64,000 bases of DNA, from positions 15,314,001 through 15,378,000 of the forward strand of contig OY720098.1 in assembly GCA_963082875.1 (NCBI GenBank), given 5' to 3'. The position numbers and the translations under genes were made by a program. Every line of letters begins with the position of its first letter. The first letter of the stretch is position 1. This DNA is from Corella eumyota (lineage: Eukaryota; Chordata; Ascidiacea; Phlebobranchia; Corellidae). This document shows positions 11,501 to 26,500 of this stretch, one piece after another. The notes beneath the pieces are model-generated. The model was given only the letters and a program-made list of their open reading frames with translations, searched no databases and had not been told where the DNA came from.

Positions 11501-12542
11501 GTGTTCGTCTTGCTTTTATAAAAGCATGGGGTGCTGTTGCTGTAAAATGTTTTCAAATAACTGGATCCAAAGTAGCAATAGAACAAACAAACAATCAGTT
11601 AGTAAACCTTTCTGTAATATTTTTTACTTACAGTATTTAATATTGTAATTTAAAAAAATGCTTTTTTATCTAAAAAACAACAGAATAAAAAACGAATGTG
11701 AGATATTACAACTATTGAACCATTCTTATGTTGTAAAAGTAATTGGTTATACAACATGGCTAAGATCAGCAGGAATTATTATGGAGTACATGATTGGGGG
11801 TGATTTAAATACCCTTGTTATACATCGAAAAGATAAAATTCAATCAATACCCCCTGTTGTTAAATTAAAATTTGTGTCTGAAATATCCAGTGGACTTGCC
11901 TACATGCACAACATTTGTACTTCCCAAAGAGTTACCCATGGTGACTTAAAAGCCGATAATATTCTTCTTACTGGTGACTTAACATGTAAAATCTCAGATT
12001 TTGGTGGAGCTAATTTTGCCACATGCACTGAAGATTCTACTTCAACTGCAAATCAATATACAAATACACATACTCTAGTATATTTAGCTCCTGAAGCTTT
12101 ACAGAATCCCCATACAAAAGTTCGCAAATCAATGGATGTTTATAGCTTTTCAATGCTTGTTTACATGATTTTAACTCGAGAAACTCCTTATAAAGGAATA
12201 ACAATAGACTACTATTTGGAAGGTGTAAAAAGAGAAAATAGGCCTAAATTAAAACAAATAGAAAACTTAAAAACTAATCTATCACCGGATGGTAAAAAGA
12301 TTATTGATCTACTTCAAAAGGAGATGGAAAGTTGTTGGAAGCATGCACCTGATGAACGACCAATTATTATAAATGTTAGAGATCGCCTCATTGGTAAACT
12401 TTCTGAGATAGAACTATCCGAAGTTCAAGAGCATGTTTATGAAATAGTCAGAAAACTGGAAATTAATAAACCCAACCAGTATTCTAATAATTGTCAACCA
12501 ATTGATAAATTTTTCCCACCAAGTTTTGAATTCGCGGAATAG
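8524..12542 (+). CDS. GTPase-kinase fusion, B/A chimera 1 (727 aa)
   Basis: Exons: 8524-8620, 8871-9082, 9210-9338, 9591-9734, 9854-9928, 10027-10255, 10422-10606, 10717-10788, 11416-11597, 11684-12542. Same structure and length as gene A. Distinguishing B-type features are P-loop GEFRMGKS, ETQGIW, glycine loop GKGSFGCV and catalytic loop HGDLKADN; YTQG is again in place of DTQG. Through 12156 the sequence matches gene 4 (B). From 12189 it matches gene A, so residues from about 611 (PYKG onward: end of the C-lobe and tail) are A-type. Intron 2 has a gcaagt donor and intron 8 is 627 nt. The predicted protein is complete, with all conserved kinase catalytic residues except the HRD arginine, which is Gly. 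Poly(A) signal at 12713. Confidence 0.87.
12157..12188. other. Inferred crossover window, chimera 1
   Basis: C at 12156 is the last base diagnostic for B (A has A at 4635). T at 12189 is the first diagnostic for A (B has A at 27231). The 32 bp between are identical in all four genes. The equivalent window in chimera 2 is 19678-19709. Confidence 0.85.
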
Positions 12543-14108
12543 TTGTTTTTTTTACTTTTTAGGTTGTTGATAACAATAATTTGAGTTCTGGCTAGTAACT
12601 TTTATTAAAAAACTATTTTTTGTATGTTAAAAGCTATGATGTGGTTTCAACACACAGAGTTATAAAAATTTATAAGACTAGATGTAAAAGAGAAACAATT
12701 TCGGCTGTAATGAATAAACAGATACTTTATTTTGATTAAGCAGTTTAGGACAATAGGTTGCAATAATTGACTGAGATGTAATGCAGAAAAACAAAAAGCA
12801 ATTTTTATTTTTTTTAATATGTCAATGTAAATACTTAAATGTTTGTAGCTGAAAAATGAATTTTAATTTGTCTATGCCATTTTTTAATTTAATTTTTGTT
12901 ATATTGTCAGTTATAATATAAAATTATGTATTTTTTAAAGTAAACTGTTATTATGCAACAATGTTGTTTTCTATATAATGAATCTTGTTAAAAGTGCAAT
13001 TTACATTTAACTTGAACTTTAATTTTTCTTTGTGTTTTAATTCATGCTAAAGTTTTTTTTCTTTGTGTTTTAATTCATGCTTTTAATAGTTTAGGATTTT
13101 TAAACATTGTAGGCTATTCTTTTTTATATTTCTTTGTATATGTAAATTTGTTGAAACCAAACATAGCACTTAAGTTAAAAGCAATTTTCACACTTACGTG
13201 TGTTGTGAAAAATATCAAAATTAAAAAAATTAGCAAGTACCCAAATCAGTAACTTAAATAATATGAGAAGACATAAATTGGTGTTTTTCAACTAATTTTG
13301 TGTGGAGTTGTGGAAGCATTAATCATACAACAGAATAAACTGCAATTTAATATCTTAAGTGAAAGTAGTAAACATTAATATTGTTTAATCATTAAACTGC
13401 TATTTCTTATATATCATGTGACTTTATAACCTCAAACCTTTTTAAAAATTTTCCCAAAAGTCTTAAAGCTTGTTATTTTACGAAGAATATTCAACTTAAA
13501 GAGCTTCGTGTTTTCGTAAAATAAAAAATTAAGATTTAAATTTGGATCACAACTATAGTCATGCAATTGAAATATTACTAATTATGTGTATCAAAATATA
13601 AGCATGAGTAATTTGGTTGAAATTAAAAATACACCTAATTTATTTAGCCATTTAAATTTGGTTTATATTGATAGTGCATAACAACCAAAATTTTATAGTT
13701 AGTCAACACCCATTTCGTCAACAATATTAAAATATCTAAACCTTTCAACTTTTGTAATAAAACCTTATTACTTTTGAGTTACGAGATTTGTAGTAAAAAA
13801 TAATTAATTTTTTGGATAGTAAAACATTATTAAATTTTTTTATGGCCTTTTTAAAGAGAAATGAAAACACATAAAGTTTAAATAATAAAAAACCATTTCA
13901 CCAAGTGGGCTTTTACCCAAATACTGTTACCAGAACAGGCCATTTTACCAACAATAAGACAATATTTAATAAACCTCTTCTTTTATAACCCAATGTAGAT
14001 ATTAAAACAAGTTGTTTAACAAGTGACCAAAATATTTGATTTTTACGAGAAATATTTTTGTAAAATAAAATATTGTTTTTTTGCCAATCCTGCAACACAT
14101 TTAAAGAA

Positions 14109-14376
14109 CCGATAGCGTGGAGTAGTGGTAAGAACACTTGCTAAACCACTCATGAGGTCGTAGGTTCAATCCCCACTGCTCTCATGCTGTAGCGCCCTTG
14201 AGTAAGGCGCTATAAACGGTATGAACTCCTGCTGAGCCAGCACTTGATCAGCAGCATAATTACCGGGCATTATATTTTATAATATCCCAAACTGCCACAG
14301 GCAACTCGAGACTGGGTCGGAGTAACTTATGTTATTCCCCTTTCCCACATCAAGGATAAAGATATAGACAAAAAAG
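14109..14376 (+). mobile_element. tRNA-derived SINE, array copy 2
   Basis: Copy of the SINE at 6588, displaced by exactly 7521 bp as part of the array unit, not an independent insertion. Confidence 0.85.
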
Positions 14377-15587
14377 ACCCATTTTAATTTTTACCAATGG
14401 TTAGACAATACATAACATTAGGTTGAATCGTTTTTTTTTCTTACGTTTATGTATGTATTTATGACTTACCTTATCAAATTATTGCGACAATTCAAAATTA
14501 TTTAGGGCGATTTACTTTATCTACATTGCAGCAATTCAAAATTATTTTGGGTGATTTATTTAAAAATTATTGTATTTTATGGTAGTTCTACTTGAAAACT
14601 TCTAAAAAATACAGTTGAATATCGTGAACTATAAACTTACAGTCACATTTTGTTACCATCACTGTGCGGGTTTTGTTGTTGTCGTTGTTTTGGAGACAGA
14701 GGGAATGTTTTTGGGGGCTAAGCCAAGATCACCGTTGATAGGATAGATTGGTTAGATAGGAATACAAACTTTTACACTCCTGATATGTGTTAGTTAGTAT
14801 TTATAGGAATGAAACTGGGTATAAATTTAAAAAAAGCATTGTTACTTGTTATTTTTGGGTTGTAAATTTAAAAAATTTCCATTTGGCATTTTGGAGCTCT
14901 ATTAGCTATTTAGGATTTAGGTTCTTCAAATTATTTTTTAGATTGTCACTTTGTTGATAAAAATAATATAAGTCCTGGCCAATTACTTTGATTTAAAAAC
15001 TAATTTTTGTATGTTGAAAGTCATTTTATGGTTTCCACATACAATTTTAATAAAATTAAAACACTAAATGCAAAAGAGAACCATTTTTAGCTTCATTAAA
15101 TACAAAGAGATTTTATTACAATTTTTAAGCAATTCGGAACAATTGGTCACCTTAATGCACTTAATTTATGAGCTGTTATTTTAATATTTTGATGTAGCGT
15201 GTTTAATTTTTTGTTTAAAAATAATTTATAAATAATTTAAATATAATTACTCTATGGAATGTTAATGGAAAATTTTTAATTAGATTCTAAGAAATTGTTT
15301 TTTTTTAAGCTACTTAAGCAAATATGGAAGTAGGGCTGATGTTCAACGACAGTATTCTTGAGTAAAATTTTAGTTTTGTAAAATAAATATTGTTGCTTAA
15401 AACCAAATTATCAGGCAGCTGCTTTTTTAAATATTTGAGATTTAAAATAAAATGCCTGTATATTAGTTCTGCATGGGGTGTATGAAATAATTATTACTGT
15501 AGGGGTATAAAATAAATATTAGTTGGGTTAGAAAGCTGCAAATTGCAATAGTTATCAAGTTGATTTTATTTGTTGGGTGTGCTAAGG

Positions 15588-15911
15588 GGTACCTATAAAC
15601 TATACAGGATTGAATGGATCGAATGGATCGAATGGATATCGAATGGATCTTGAATGGATCGAATGGATAGAATGGAACAAAATATTGCATAAATTAAACT
15701 CTAACCCCGACCCTCACCCATTCAGAATAAGCATAATGCATGTGATCCATTCGGTTCATTCGATCCGTTTGGTCCATTCGATCCATTTGGTTTATTCGAA
15801 AATCATTTGTGTTCGAGTACATTCTATTTATTCGATCCATTCGATCCATTTGATCCATTCGATCCATTCGATCCATTTGATCCATTCGATCCTGTATAGT
15901 TTATAGGTACC
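15588..15911. mobile_element. Satellite-arm MITE, array copy 2
   Basis: Same element, TIRs and GTGTGCTAAG flanks as at 8067-8390, carried along by the array unit. Confidence 0.9.
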
Positions 15912-16044
15912 GTGTGCTAAGTAAAGGTTTTTTTTTCAGAATTTCTTTTTTAATATGTTATGAGGATTTTGCAAAATAGGTTTCAACTTTGTTAGGCAAC
16001 TTGGCATTGGTATACTTCTACTATGATGAAAAAAATAAAACATA

Positions 16045-19000
16045 ATGGAGGAAAAACCTGGCCATATTGCTGAGTTAATGAATCAATTACTGGATCAAAT
16101 TGAAGGAAAGGGTCAAGCAGAGGCACAGCAAAATGACAAAGGTTGTTAAAAAGGCGATTTTTTTAAAATAAAGATATTTTTAACATGACTTATTGCTGTA
16201 GTTTGGTTAAATAAAAAACTGAACATGTTTTTACCATTTGATCTTCATAAAGTTTACAAAAAATTACTATTTTAAATGAATATTATTTATAATATATTTG
16301 TGGGTGTTTCTGTTTATTTAGCTTAACAATTTTTGTATGTTTGGAAATTAAACTTTAAACAAATGCTGTGAAACTTAATCTTGTGTTCTAGCCGATGGGG
16401 AAGCTATAGAGTTAGTTCAACCGAAAAACAAGGAACTAGGAGATGTTGGTGGAATAACATTAAACGAAGACATTCTCTATAAAATATTCTGCAGTGATGA
16501 TGTAAGAGACAAACCAATTGCCATTTATTCCATAACTGGTGAATTTCGAATGGGAAAGTCTTTTCTCTTCAATCTATTTTTAAGATATCTGTGGGCTGAC
16601 AAGGCAAGTTGGAAAATCTTATATATGCTTAGAATAAAGTATATAAGTTTTACTTTATTTTAAAATACTGAAATATTTGACTTTATTTTAGTTTCAAATT
16701 TTTATGACTAACTTTTTAAATATTTAATAGAAGGAAGAGTGGGTAAGCGATCCAACTGACCAGTTAATTGATGGGTTTGACAGGCAGAAAGTAAACGGGG
16801 AAACTCAAGGGATATGGATTTGGAACAAACCATTTTTGTACAAAACTCCACAGGGCGAGGTTATTTTTTTTTTTTTTGCTATTTGCATTTTTAACTAGGC
16901 CTTATAACAAGTTTTTTTTTAATTATAATTTTGGAACTTTGTACAGCTCAAAGAAATTTGTTACGTGGTTAATTTTTTCCTATTTAAAATAAAATATTTT
17001 TTTTGGAAGATTTACAACTTTATGATGTAAAAGTTTTGATAATACTTGGGATTGTTATGATGTTGTTAACTTAATTAAGTTATGAGAAATTATAACTAGG
17101 TATTTTTGCAGGTAAACTTGTTTTTGTTGTATACCCAAGGTGAATTTGACCTGGAAGAATTTTCAGTTATATTTTCCCTCAGCACATTGATTACCTCCAT
17201 GCAAATTTGCAATGTCGGGCAAAAAATTAGAGGCAATAATCTACAAAATTTACATGTAACCTTATTATTGTAGTTTTAACCATGTATCTGTAAATTAATT
17301 TTTATAAAACTAGAAGTATTTTAACCATTTTTTATGTTCTTTTTTTTCAAAGAATTTTTAAATTTTTAATTTAGTGGTTTGCTGAACTAGGAAAGTCAGC
17401 ATTTAAACATGCTAAGGAAAGTCAAAGTAAACCCTTTAAACCGTTTCAGGTATTTGTTAGTATTATAATAATGTTACTTATTAATTTTTATATTATTATA
17501 TCATAATAAATTGAGTGTAAAAATTAAAAAGTTAATTCTATTTTTAGCATTTTAGCTTTTTGATACGTGATTGGTTTGACAAAAATTATGCTTTCGGGAA
17601 AGAAGGAGGGATGCAGTATCTTGCGGAGTTTTTTAACAGGTCTGCAACATCAAAAAAAATTAAAATGGTTCAGGAGGACATTCAGAAATACTTCTCGGGG
17701 TTCAGTTGTTTTCTTTTACGTATGCCCAACAGTGAGGTTATGAAAGTGTCCTATGATAAAAAAATAACACTTGACGGTAAGTTTTTTAAGTGTATACAAT
17801 TTATACACCTAATTAAGTGTATACAATTTACCTTTATAATACATAACTTTATTAAATGGTTATTCTTGTTTTTCTATTAAAATTATAGTTTTGCAGACTT
17901 TTTAAATAATTTTTAATTAAAAGTTTCATGGTTTAACTTCAGAATTTGGTGATCCTTTTTTGCGTGATGTTGGAAACTTGAGCAGAGATTTGTTTAAACC
18001 TGAAAACATTGTTGTAAAAACCCACAATGAAAAGGTCATGACAGGAAAAGAATTCGGCGATTTAATCTTTTGTTATTTTAAGTTGTTTGAGAGCGGCAAA
18101 AAGCCAGATGTTGAAACAATTCTAAAGGTAAAGCTTGTTATTTTTGGTATTAATAAGTTACAAATTTTGTTTAACATTTGTTATTAACATTACTCTTTGT
18201 GTCTTGTATATTTAACTAATAAATTCTATTGTTTTAGCATCACTATAATGTTATTAAGAAAGATGTGTTTCTACAAGATTTTAAAGTAGACTTGCATGAA
18301 AAAGAAATGGTAAGTTATCCTAAGTCATTCTGTAATCTAAAAGCATTTTAATGTGTAGTGTTTGTTAACTTCTTTACCATATAGCAACGCGTATTATTCA
18401 TTATCCTTTAGACTGAAAATTTTAATTTTGTACCATAAATAGTGAAGTTAAAAGGAATGTTTTTTTATTAAATTTATTATAAAATATGTGTAGCCTTTCT
18501 CAAATGAAAAATTTTAAGTTTATTGATATTCTGCATTAGAAATTAAAAAAGGTAGTAATAATATGTCATTTATTAAATTTTTTTTCTTAAATTTACTATA
18601 AATATAAGTTAGCCTATCAAATAAAAAAAAAAAAAAAACATTTTTTTTATAAATTTACTATAAATATGATTGTGTAAAAAAATGCCTTTTTAAAGTAAAA
18701 AAAAATTACACATTAATAAAAATTTTACACAATAGTATGAAATTTATTTAATTTTTTTTTGTTATTTGTGTTGTAGATAGGTTATTAGTCATTGTTATCT
18801 TTCATAAAGGCTAAAAAGTATACTTAATTAAATCACATTTTTTTAAAATGATAAAATTCCAATTTTTATTTAAAAAAAGGTGTACAATACGTTTTAAAAA
18901 AAAAATATTTTTAAGGATACTGCAATGTATTTTTAGAATAATTTAGGAACCCTTTATCAACCAAAAGATATTCTATGTGTACCTTATGAGGATGGCTTTT

Positions 19001-20063
19001 TAGGAAAAGGATCATTTGGATGTGTTCGTCTTGCTTTTATAAAAGCATGGGGTGCTGTTGCTGTAAAATGTTTTCAAATAACTGGATCCAAAGTAGCAAT
19101 AGAACAAACAAACAATCAGTTAGTAAACCTTTCTGTAATATTTTTTACTTACAGTATTTAATATTGTAATTTAAAAAAATGCTTTTTTATCTAAAAAACA
19201 ACAGAATAAAAAACGAATGTGAGATATTACAACTATTGAACCATTCTTATGTTGTAAAAGTAATTGGTTATACAACATGGCTAAGATCAGCAGGAATTAT
19301 TATGGAGTACATGATTGGGGGTGATTTAAATACCCTTGTTATACATCGAAAAGATAAAATTCAATCAATACCCCCTGTTGTTAAATTAAAATTTGTGTCT
19401 GAAATATCCAGTGGACTTGCCTACATGCACAACATTTGTACTTCCCAAAGAGTTACCCATGGTGACTTAAAAGCCGATAATATTCTTCTTACTGGTGACT
19501 TAACATGTAAAATCTCAGATTTTGGTGGAGCTAATTTTGCCACATGCACTGAAGATTCTACTTCAACTGCAAATCAATATACAAATACACATACTCTAGT
19601 ATATTTAGCTCCTGAAGCTTTACAGAATCCCCATACAAAAGTTCGCAAATCAATGGATGTTTATAGCTTTTCAATGCTTGTTTACATGATTTTAACTCGA
19701 GAAACTCCTTATAAAGGAATAACAATAGACTACTATTTGGAAGGTGTAAAAAGAGAAAATAGGCCTAAATTAAAACAAATAGAAAACTTAAAAACTAATC
19801 TATCACCGGATGGTAAAAAGATTATTGATCTACTTCAAAAGGAGATGGAAAGTTGTTGGAAGCATGCACCTGATGAACGACCAATTATTATAAATGTTAG
19901 AGATCGCCTCATTGGTAAACTTTCTGAGATAGAACTATCCGAAGTTCAAGAGCATGTTTATGAAATAGTCAGAAAACTGGAAATTAATAAACCCAACCAG
20001 TATTCTAATAATTGTCAACCAATTGATAAATTTTTCCCACCAAGTTTTGAATTCGCGGAATAG
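16045..20063 (+). CDS. GTPase-kinase fusion, B/A chimera 2 (727 aa)
   Basis: Exons are those of chimera 1 plus 7521: 16045-16141, 16392-16603, 16731-16859, 17112-17255, 17375-17449, 17548-17776, 17943-18127, 18238-18309, 18937-19118, 19205-20063. All the exon translations I compared are identical to chimera 1, including the crossover point, so it arose by duplication of the chimeric unit rather than by a second independent exchange. Domains and motifs are as in chimera 1. Whether it exists as a separate gene or is an assembly duplicate cannot be told from the sequence alone. Confidence 0.8.
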
Positions 20064-21629
20064 TTGTTTTTTTTACTTTTTAGGTTGTTGATAACAATAA
20101 TTTGAGTTCTGGCTAGTAACTTTTATTAAAAAACTATTTTTTGTATGTTAAAAGCTATGATGTGGTTTCAACACACAGAGTTATAAAAATTTATAAGACT
20201 AGATGTAAAAGAGAAACAATTTCGGCTGTAATGAATAAACAGATACTTTATTTTGATTAAGCAGTTTAGGACAATAGGTTGCAATAATTGACTGAGATGT
20301 AATGCAGAAAAACAAAAAGCAATTTTTATTTTTTTTAATATGTCAATGTAAATACTTAAATGTTTGTAGCTGAAAAATGAATTTTAATTTGTCTATGCCA
20401 TTTTTTAATTTAATTTTTGTTATATTGTCAGTTATAATATAAAATTATGTATTTTTTAAAGTAAACTGTTATTATGCAACAATGTTGTTTTCTATATAAT
20501 GAATCTTGTTAAAAGTGCAATTTACATTTAACTTGAACTTTAATTTTTCTTTGTGTTTTAATTCATGCTAAAGTTTTTTTTCTTTGTGTTTTAATTCATG
20601 CTTTTAATAGTTTAGGATTTTTAAACATTGTAGGCTATTCTTTTTTATATTTCTTTGTATATGTAAATTTGTTGAAACCAAACATAGCACTTAAGTTAAA
20701 AGCAATTTTCACACTTACGTGTGTTGTGAAAAATATCAAAATTAAAAAAATTAGCAAGTACCCAAATCAGTAACTTAAATAATATGAGAAGACATAAATT
20801 GGTGTTTTTCAACTAATTTTGTGTGGAGTTGTGGAAGCATTAATCATACAACAGAATAAACTGCAATTTAATATCTTAAGTGAAAGTAGTAAACATTAAT
20901 ATTGTTTAATCATTAAACTGCTATTTCTTATATATCATGTGACTTTATAACCTCAAACCTTTTTAAAAATTTTCCCAAAAGTCTTAAAGCTTGTTATTTT
21001 ACGAAGAATATTCAACTTAAAGAGCTTCGTGTTTTCGTAAAATAAAAAATTAAGATTTAAATTTGGATCACAACTATAGTCATGCAATTGAAATATTACT
21101 AATTATGTGTATCAAAATATAAGCATGAGTAATTTGGTTGAAATTAAAAATACACCTAATTTATTTAGCCATTTAAATTTGGTTTATATTGATAGTGCAT
21201 AACAACCAAAATTTTATAGTTAGTCAACACCCATTTCGTCAACAATATTAAAATATCTAAACCTTTCAACTTTTGTAATAAAACCTTATTACTTTTGAGT
21301 TACGAGATTTGTAGTAAAAAATAATTAATTTTTTGGATAGTAAAACATTATTAAATTTTTTTATGGCCTTTTTAAAGAGAAATGAAAACACATAAAGTTT
21401 AAATAATAAAAAACCATTTCACCAAGTGGGCTTTTACCCAAATACTGTTACCAGAACAGGCCATTTTACCAACAATAAGACAATATTTAATAAACCTCTT
21501 CTTTTATAACCCAATGTAGATATTAAAACAAGTTGTTTAACAAGTGACCAAAATATTTGATTTTTACGAGAAATATTTTTGTAAAATAAAATATTGTTTT
21601 TTTGCCAATCCTGCAACACATTTAAAGAA

Positions 21630-21897
21630 CCGATAGCGTGGAGTAGTGGTAAGAACACTTGCTAAACCACTCATGAGGTCGTAGGTTCAATCCCCACTGC
21701 TCTCATGCTGTAGCGCCCTTGAGTAAGGCGCTATAAACGGTATGAACTCCTGCTGAGCCAGCACTTGATCAGCAGCATAATTACCGGGCATTATATTTTA
21801 TAATATCCCAAACTGCCACAGGCAACTCGAGACTGGGTCGGAGTAACTTATGTTATTCCCCTTTCCCACATCAAGGATAAAGATATAGACAAAAAAG
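21630..21897 (+). mobile_element. tRNA-derived SINE, array copy 3
   Basis: Third array copy of the SINE at 6588. Confidence 0.85.
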
Positions 21898-23108
21898 ACC
21901 CATTTTAATTTTTACCAATGGTTAGACAATACATAACATTAGGTTGAATCGTTTTTTTTTCTTACGTTTATGTATGTATTTATGACTTACCTTATCAAAT
22001 TATTGCGACAATTCAAAATTATTTAGGGCGATTTACTTTATCTACATTGCAGCAATTCAAAATTATTTTGGGTGATTTATTTAAAAATTATTGTATTTTA
22101 TGGTAGTTCTACTTGAAAACTTCTAAAAAATACAGTTGAATATCGTGAACTATAAACTTACAGTCACATTTTGTTACCATCACTGTGCGGGTTTTGTTGT
22201 TGTCGTTGTTTTGGAGACAGAGGGAATGTTTTTGGGGGCTAAGCCAAGATCACCGTTGATAGGATAGATTGGTTAGATAGGAATACAAACTTTTACACTC
22301 CTGATATGTGTTAGTTAGTATTTATAGGAATGAAACTGGGTATAAATTTAAAAAAAGCATTGTTACTTGTTATTTTTGGGTTGTAAATTTAAAAAATTTC
22401 CATTTGGCATTTTGGAGCTCTATTAGCTATTTAGGATTTAGGTTCTTCAAATTATTTTTTAGATTGTCACTTTGTTGATAAAAATAATATAAGTCCTGGC
22501 CAATTACTTTGATTTAAAAACTAATTTTTGTATGTTGAAAGTCATTTTATGGTTTCCACATACAATTTTAATAAAATTAAAACACTAAATGCAAAAGAGA
22601 ACCATTTTTAGCTTCATTAAATACAAAGAGATTTTATTACAATTTTTAAGCAATTCGGAACAATTGGTCACCTTAATGCACTTAATTTATGAGCTGTTAT
22701 TTTAATATTTTGATGTAGCGTGTTTAATTTTTTGTTTAAAAATAATTTATAAATAATTTAAATATAATTACTCTATGGAATGTTAATGGAAAATTTTTAA
22801 TTAGATTCTAAGAAATTGTTTTTTTTTAAGCTACTTAAGCAAATATGGAAGTAGGGCTGATGTTCAACGACAGTATTCTTGAGTAAAATTTTAGTTTTGT
22901 AAAATAAATATTGTTGCTTAAAACCAAATTATCAGGCAGCTGCTTTTTTAAATATTTGAGATTTAAAATAAAATGCCTGTATATTAGTTCTGCATGGGGT
23001 GTATGAAATAATTATTACTGTAGGGGTATAAAATAAATATTAGTTGGGTTAGAAAGCTGCAAATTGCAATAGTTATCAAGTTGATTTTATTTGTTGGGTG
23101 TGCTAAGG

Positions 23109-23432
23109 GGTACCTATAAACTATACAGGATTGAATGGATCGAATGGATCGAATGGATATCGAATGGATCTTGAATGGATCGAATGGATAGAATGGAACA
23201 AAATATTGCATAAATTAAACTCTAACCCCGACCCTCACCCATTCAGAATAAGCATAATGCATGTGATCCATTCGGTTCATTCGATCCGTTTGGTCCATTC
23301 GATCCATTTGGTTTATTCGAAAATCATTTGTGTTCGAGTACATTCTATTTATTCGATCCATTCGATCCATTTGATCCATTCGATCCATTCGATCCATTTG
23401 ATCCATTCGATCCTGTATAGTTTATAGGTACC
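23109..23432. mobile_element. Satellite-arm MITE, array copy 3
   Basis: Third array copy of the element at 8067-8390, with the same flanking duplication. Confidence 0.9.
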
Positions 23433-23565
23433 GTGTGCTAAGTAAAGGTTTTTTTTTCAGAATTTCTTTTTTAATATGTTATGAGGATTTTGCAAAATAG
23501 GTTTCAACTTTGTTAGGCAACTTGGCATTGGTATACTTCTACTATGATGAAAAAAATAAAACATA

Positions 23566-26500
23566 ATGGAGGAAAAACCTGGCCATATTGCTGAGTTAAT
23601 GAATCAATTACTGGATCAAATTGAAGGAAAGGGTCAAGCAGAGGCACAGCAAAATGACAAAGGTTGTTAAAAAGGCGATTTTTTTAAAATAAAGATATTT
23701 TTAACATGACTTATTGCTGTAGTTTGGTTAAATAAAAAACTGAACATGTTTTTACCATTTGATCTTCATAAAGTTTACAAAAAATTACTATTTTAAATGA
23801 ATATTATTTATAATATATTTGTGGGTGTTTCTGTTTATTTAGCTTAACAATTTTTGTATGTTTGGAAATTAAACTTTAAACAAATGCTGTGAAACTTAAT
23901 CTTGTGTTCTAGCCGATGGGGAAGCTATAGAGTTAGTTCAACCGAAAAACAAGGAACTAGGAGATGTTGGTGGAATAACATTAAACGAAGACATTCTCTA
24001 TAAAATATTCTGCAGTGATGATGTAAGAGACAAACCAATTGCCATTTATTCCATAACTGGTGAATTTCGAATGGGAAAGTCTTTTCTCTTCAATCTATTT
24101 TTAAGATATCTGTGGGCTGACAAGGCAAGTTGGAAAATCTTATATATGCTTAGAATAAAGTATATAAGTTTTACTTTATTTTAAAATACTGAAATATTTG
24201 ACTTTATTTTAGTTTCAAATTTTTATGACTAACTTTTTAAATATTTAATAGAAGGAAGAGTGGGTAAGCGATCCAACTGACCAGTTAATTGATGGGTTTG
24301 ACAGGCAGAAAGTAAACGGGGAAACTCAAGGGATATGGATTTGGAACAAACCATTTTTGTACAAAACTCCACAGGGCGAGGTTATTTTTTTTTTTTTTGC
24401 TATTTGCATTTTTAACTAGGCCTTATAACAAGTTTTTTTTTAATTATAATTTTGGAACTTTGTACAGCTCAAAGAAATTTGTTACGTGGTTAATTTTTTC
24501 CTATTTAAAATAAAATATTTTTTTTGGAAGATTTACAACTTTATGATGTAAAAGTTTTGATAATACTTGGGATTGTTATGATGTTGTTAACTTAATTAAG
24601 TTATGAGAAATTATAACTAGGTATTTTTGCAGGTAAACTTGTTTTTGTTGTATACCCAAGGTGAATTTGACCTGGAAGAATTTTCAGTTATATTTTCCCT
24701 CAGCACATTGATTACCTCCATGCAAATTTGCAATGTCGGGCAAAAAATTAGAGGCAATAATCTACAAAATTTACATGTAACCTTATTATTGTAGTTTTAA
24801 CCATGTATCTGTAAATTAATTTTTATAAAACTAGAAGTATTTTAACCATTTTTTATGTTCTTTTTTTTCAAAGAATTTTTAAATTTTTAATTTAGTGGTT
24901 TGCTGAACTAGGAAAGTCAGCATTTAAACATGCTAAGGAAAGTCAAAGTAAACCCTTTAAACCGTTTCAGGTATTTGTTAGTATTATAATAATGTTACTT
25001 ATTAATTTTTATATTATTATATCATAATAAATTGAGTGTAAAAATTAAAAAGTTAATTCTATTTTTAGCATTTTAGCTTTTTGATACGTGATTGGTTTGA
25101 CAAAAATTATGCTTTCGGGAAAGAAGGAGGGATGCAGTATCTTGCGGAGTTTTTTAACAGGTCTGCAACATCAAAAAAAATTAAAATGGTTCAGGAGGAC
25201 ATTCAGAAATACTTCTCGGGGTTCAGTTGTTTTCTTTTACGTATGCCCAACAGTGAGGTTATGAAAGTGTCCTATGATAAAAAAATAACACTTGACGGTA
25301 AGTTTTTTAAGTGTATACAATTTATACACCTAATTAAGTGTATACAATTTACCTTTATAATACATAACTTTATTAAATGGTTATTCTTGTTTTTCTATTA
25401 AAATTATAGTTTTGCAGACTTTTTAAATAATTTTTAATTAAAAGTTTCATGGTTTAACTTCAGAATTTGGTGATCCTTTTTTGCGTGATGTTGGAAACTT
25501 GAGCAGAGATTTGTTTAAACCTGAAAACATTGTTGTAAAAACCCACAATGAAAAGGTCATGACAGGAAAAGAATTCGGCGATTTAATCTTTTGTTATTTT
25601 AAGTTGTTTGAGAGCGGCAAAAAGCCAGATGTTGAAACAATTCTAAAGGTAAAGCTTGTTATTTTTGGTATTAATAAGTTACAAATTTTGTTTAACATTT
25701 GTTATTAACATTACTCTTTGTGTCTTGTATATTTAACTAATAAATTCTATTGTTTTAGCATCACTATAATGTTATTAAGAAAGATGTGTTTCTACAAGAT
25801 TTTAAAGTAGACTTGCATGAAAAAGAAATGGTAAGTTATCCTAAGTCATTCTGTAATCTAAAAGCATTTTAATGTGTAGTGTTTGTTAACTTCTTTACCA
25901 TATAGCAACGCGTATTATTCATTATCCTTTAGACTGAAAATTTTAATTTTGTACCATAAATAGTGAAGTTAAAAGGAATGTTTTTTTATTAAATTTATTA
26001 TAAAATATGTGTAGCCTTTCTCAAATGAAAAATTTTAAGTTTATTGATATTCTGCATTAGAAATTAAAAAAGGTAGTAATAATATGTCATTTATTAAATT
26101 TTTTTTCTTAAATTTACTATAAATATAAGTTAGCCTATCAAATAAAAAAAAAAAAAAAACATTTTTTTTATAAATTTACTATAAATATGATTGTGTAAAA
26201 AAATGCCTTTTTAAAGTAAAAAAAAATTACACATTAATAAAAATTTTACACAATAGTATGAAATTTATTTAATTTTTTTTTGTTATTTGTGTTGTAGATA
26301 GGTTATTAGTCATTGTTATCTTTCATAAAGGCTAAAAAGTATACTTAATTAAATCACATTTTTTTAAAATGATAAAATTCCAATTTTTATTTAAAAAAAG
26401 GTGTACAATACGTTTTAAAAAAAAAATATTTTTAAGGATACTGCAATGTATTTTTAGAATAATTTAGGAACCCTTTATCAACCAAAAGATATTCTATGTG

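Noticed and set aside
11658-12542. Stand-alone kinase gene starting at the ATG 11658 (also 19179, 26700)
   Set aside because: That ATG lies in the intron before exon 10 (11684), and the resulting protein would lack the glycine loop and catalytic Lys encoded in exon 9.
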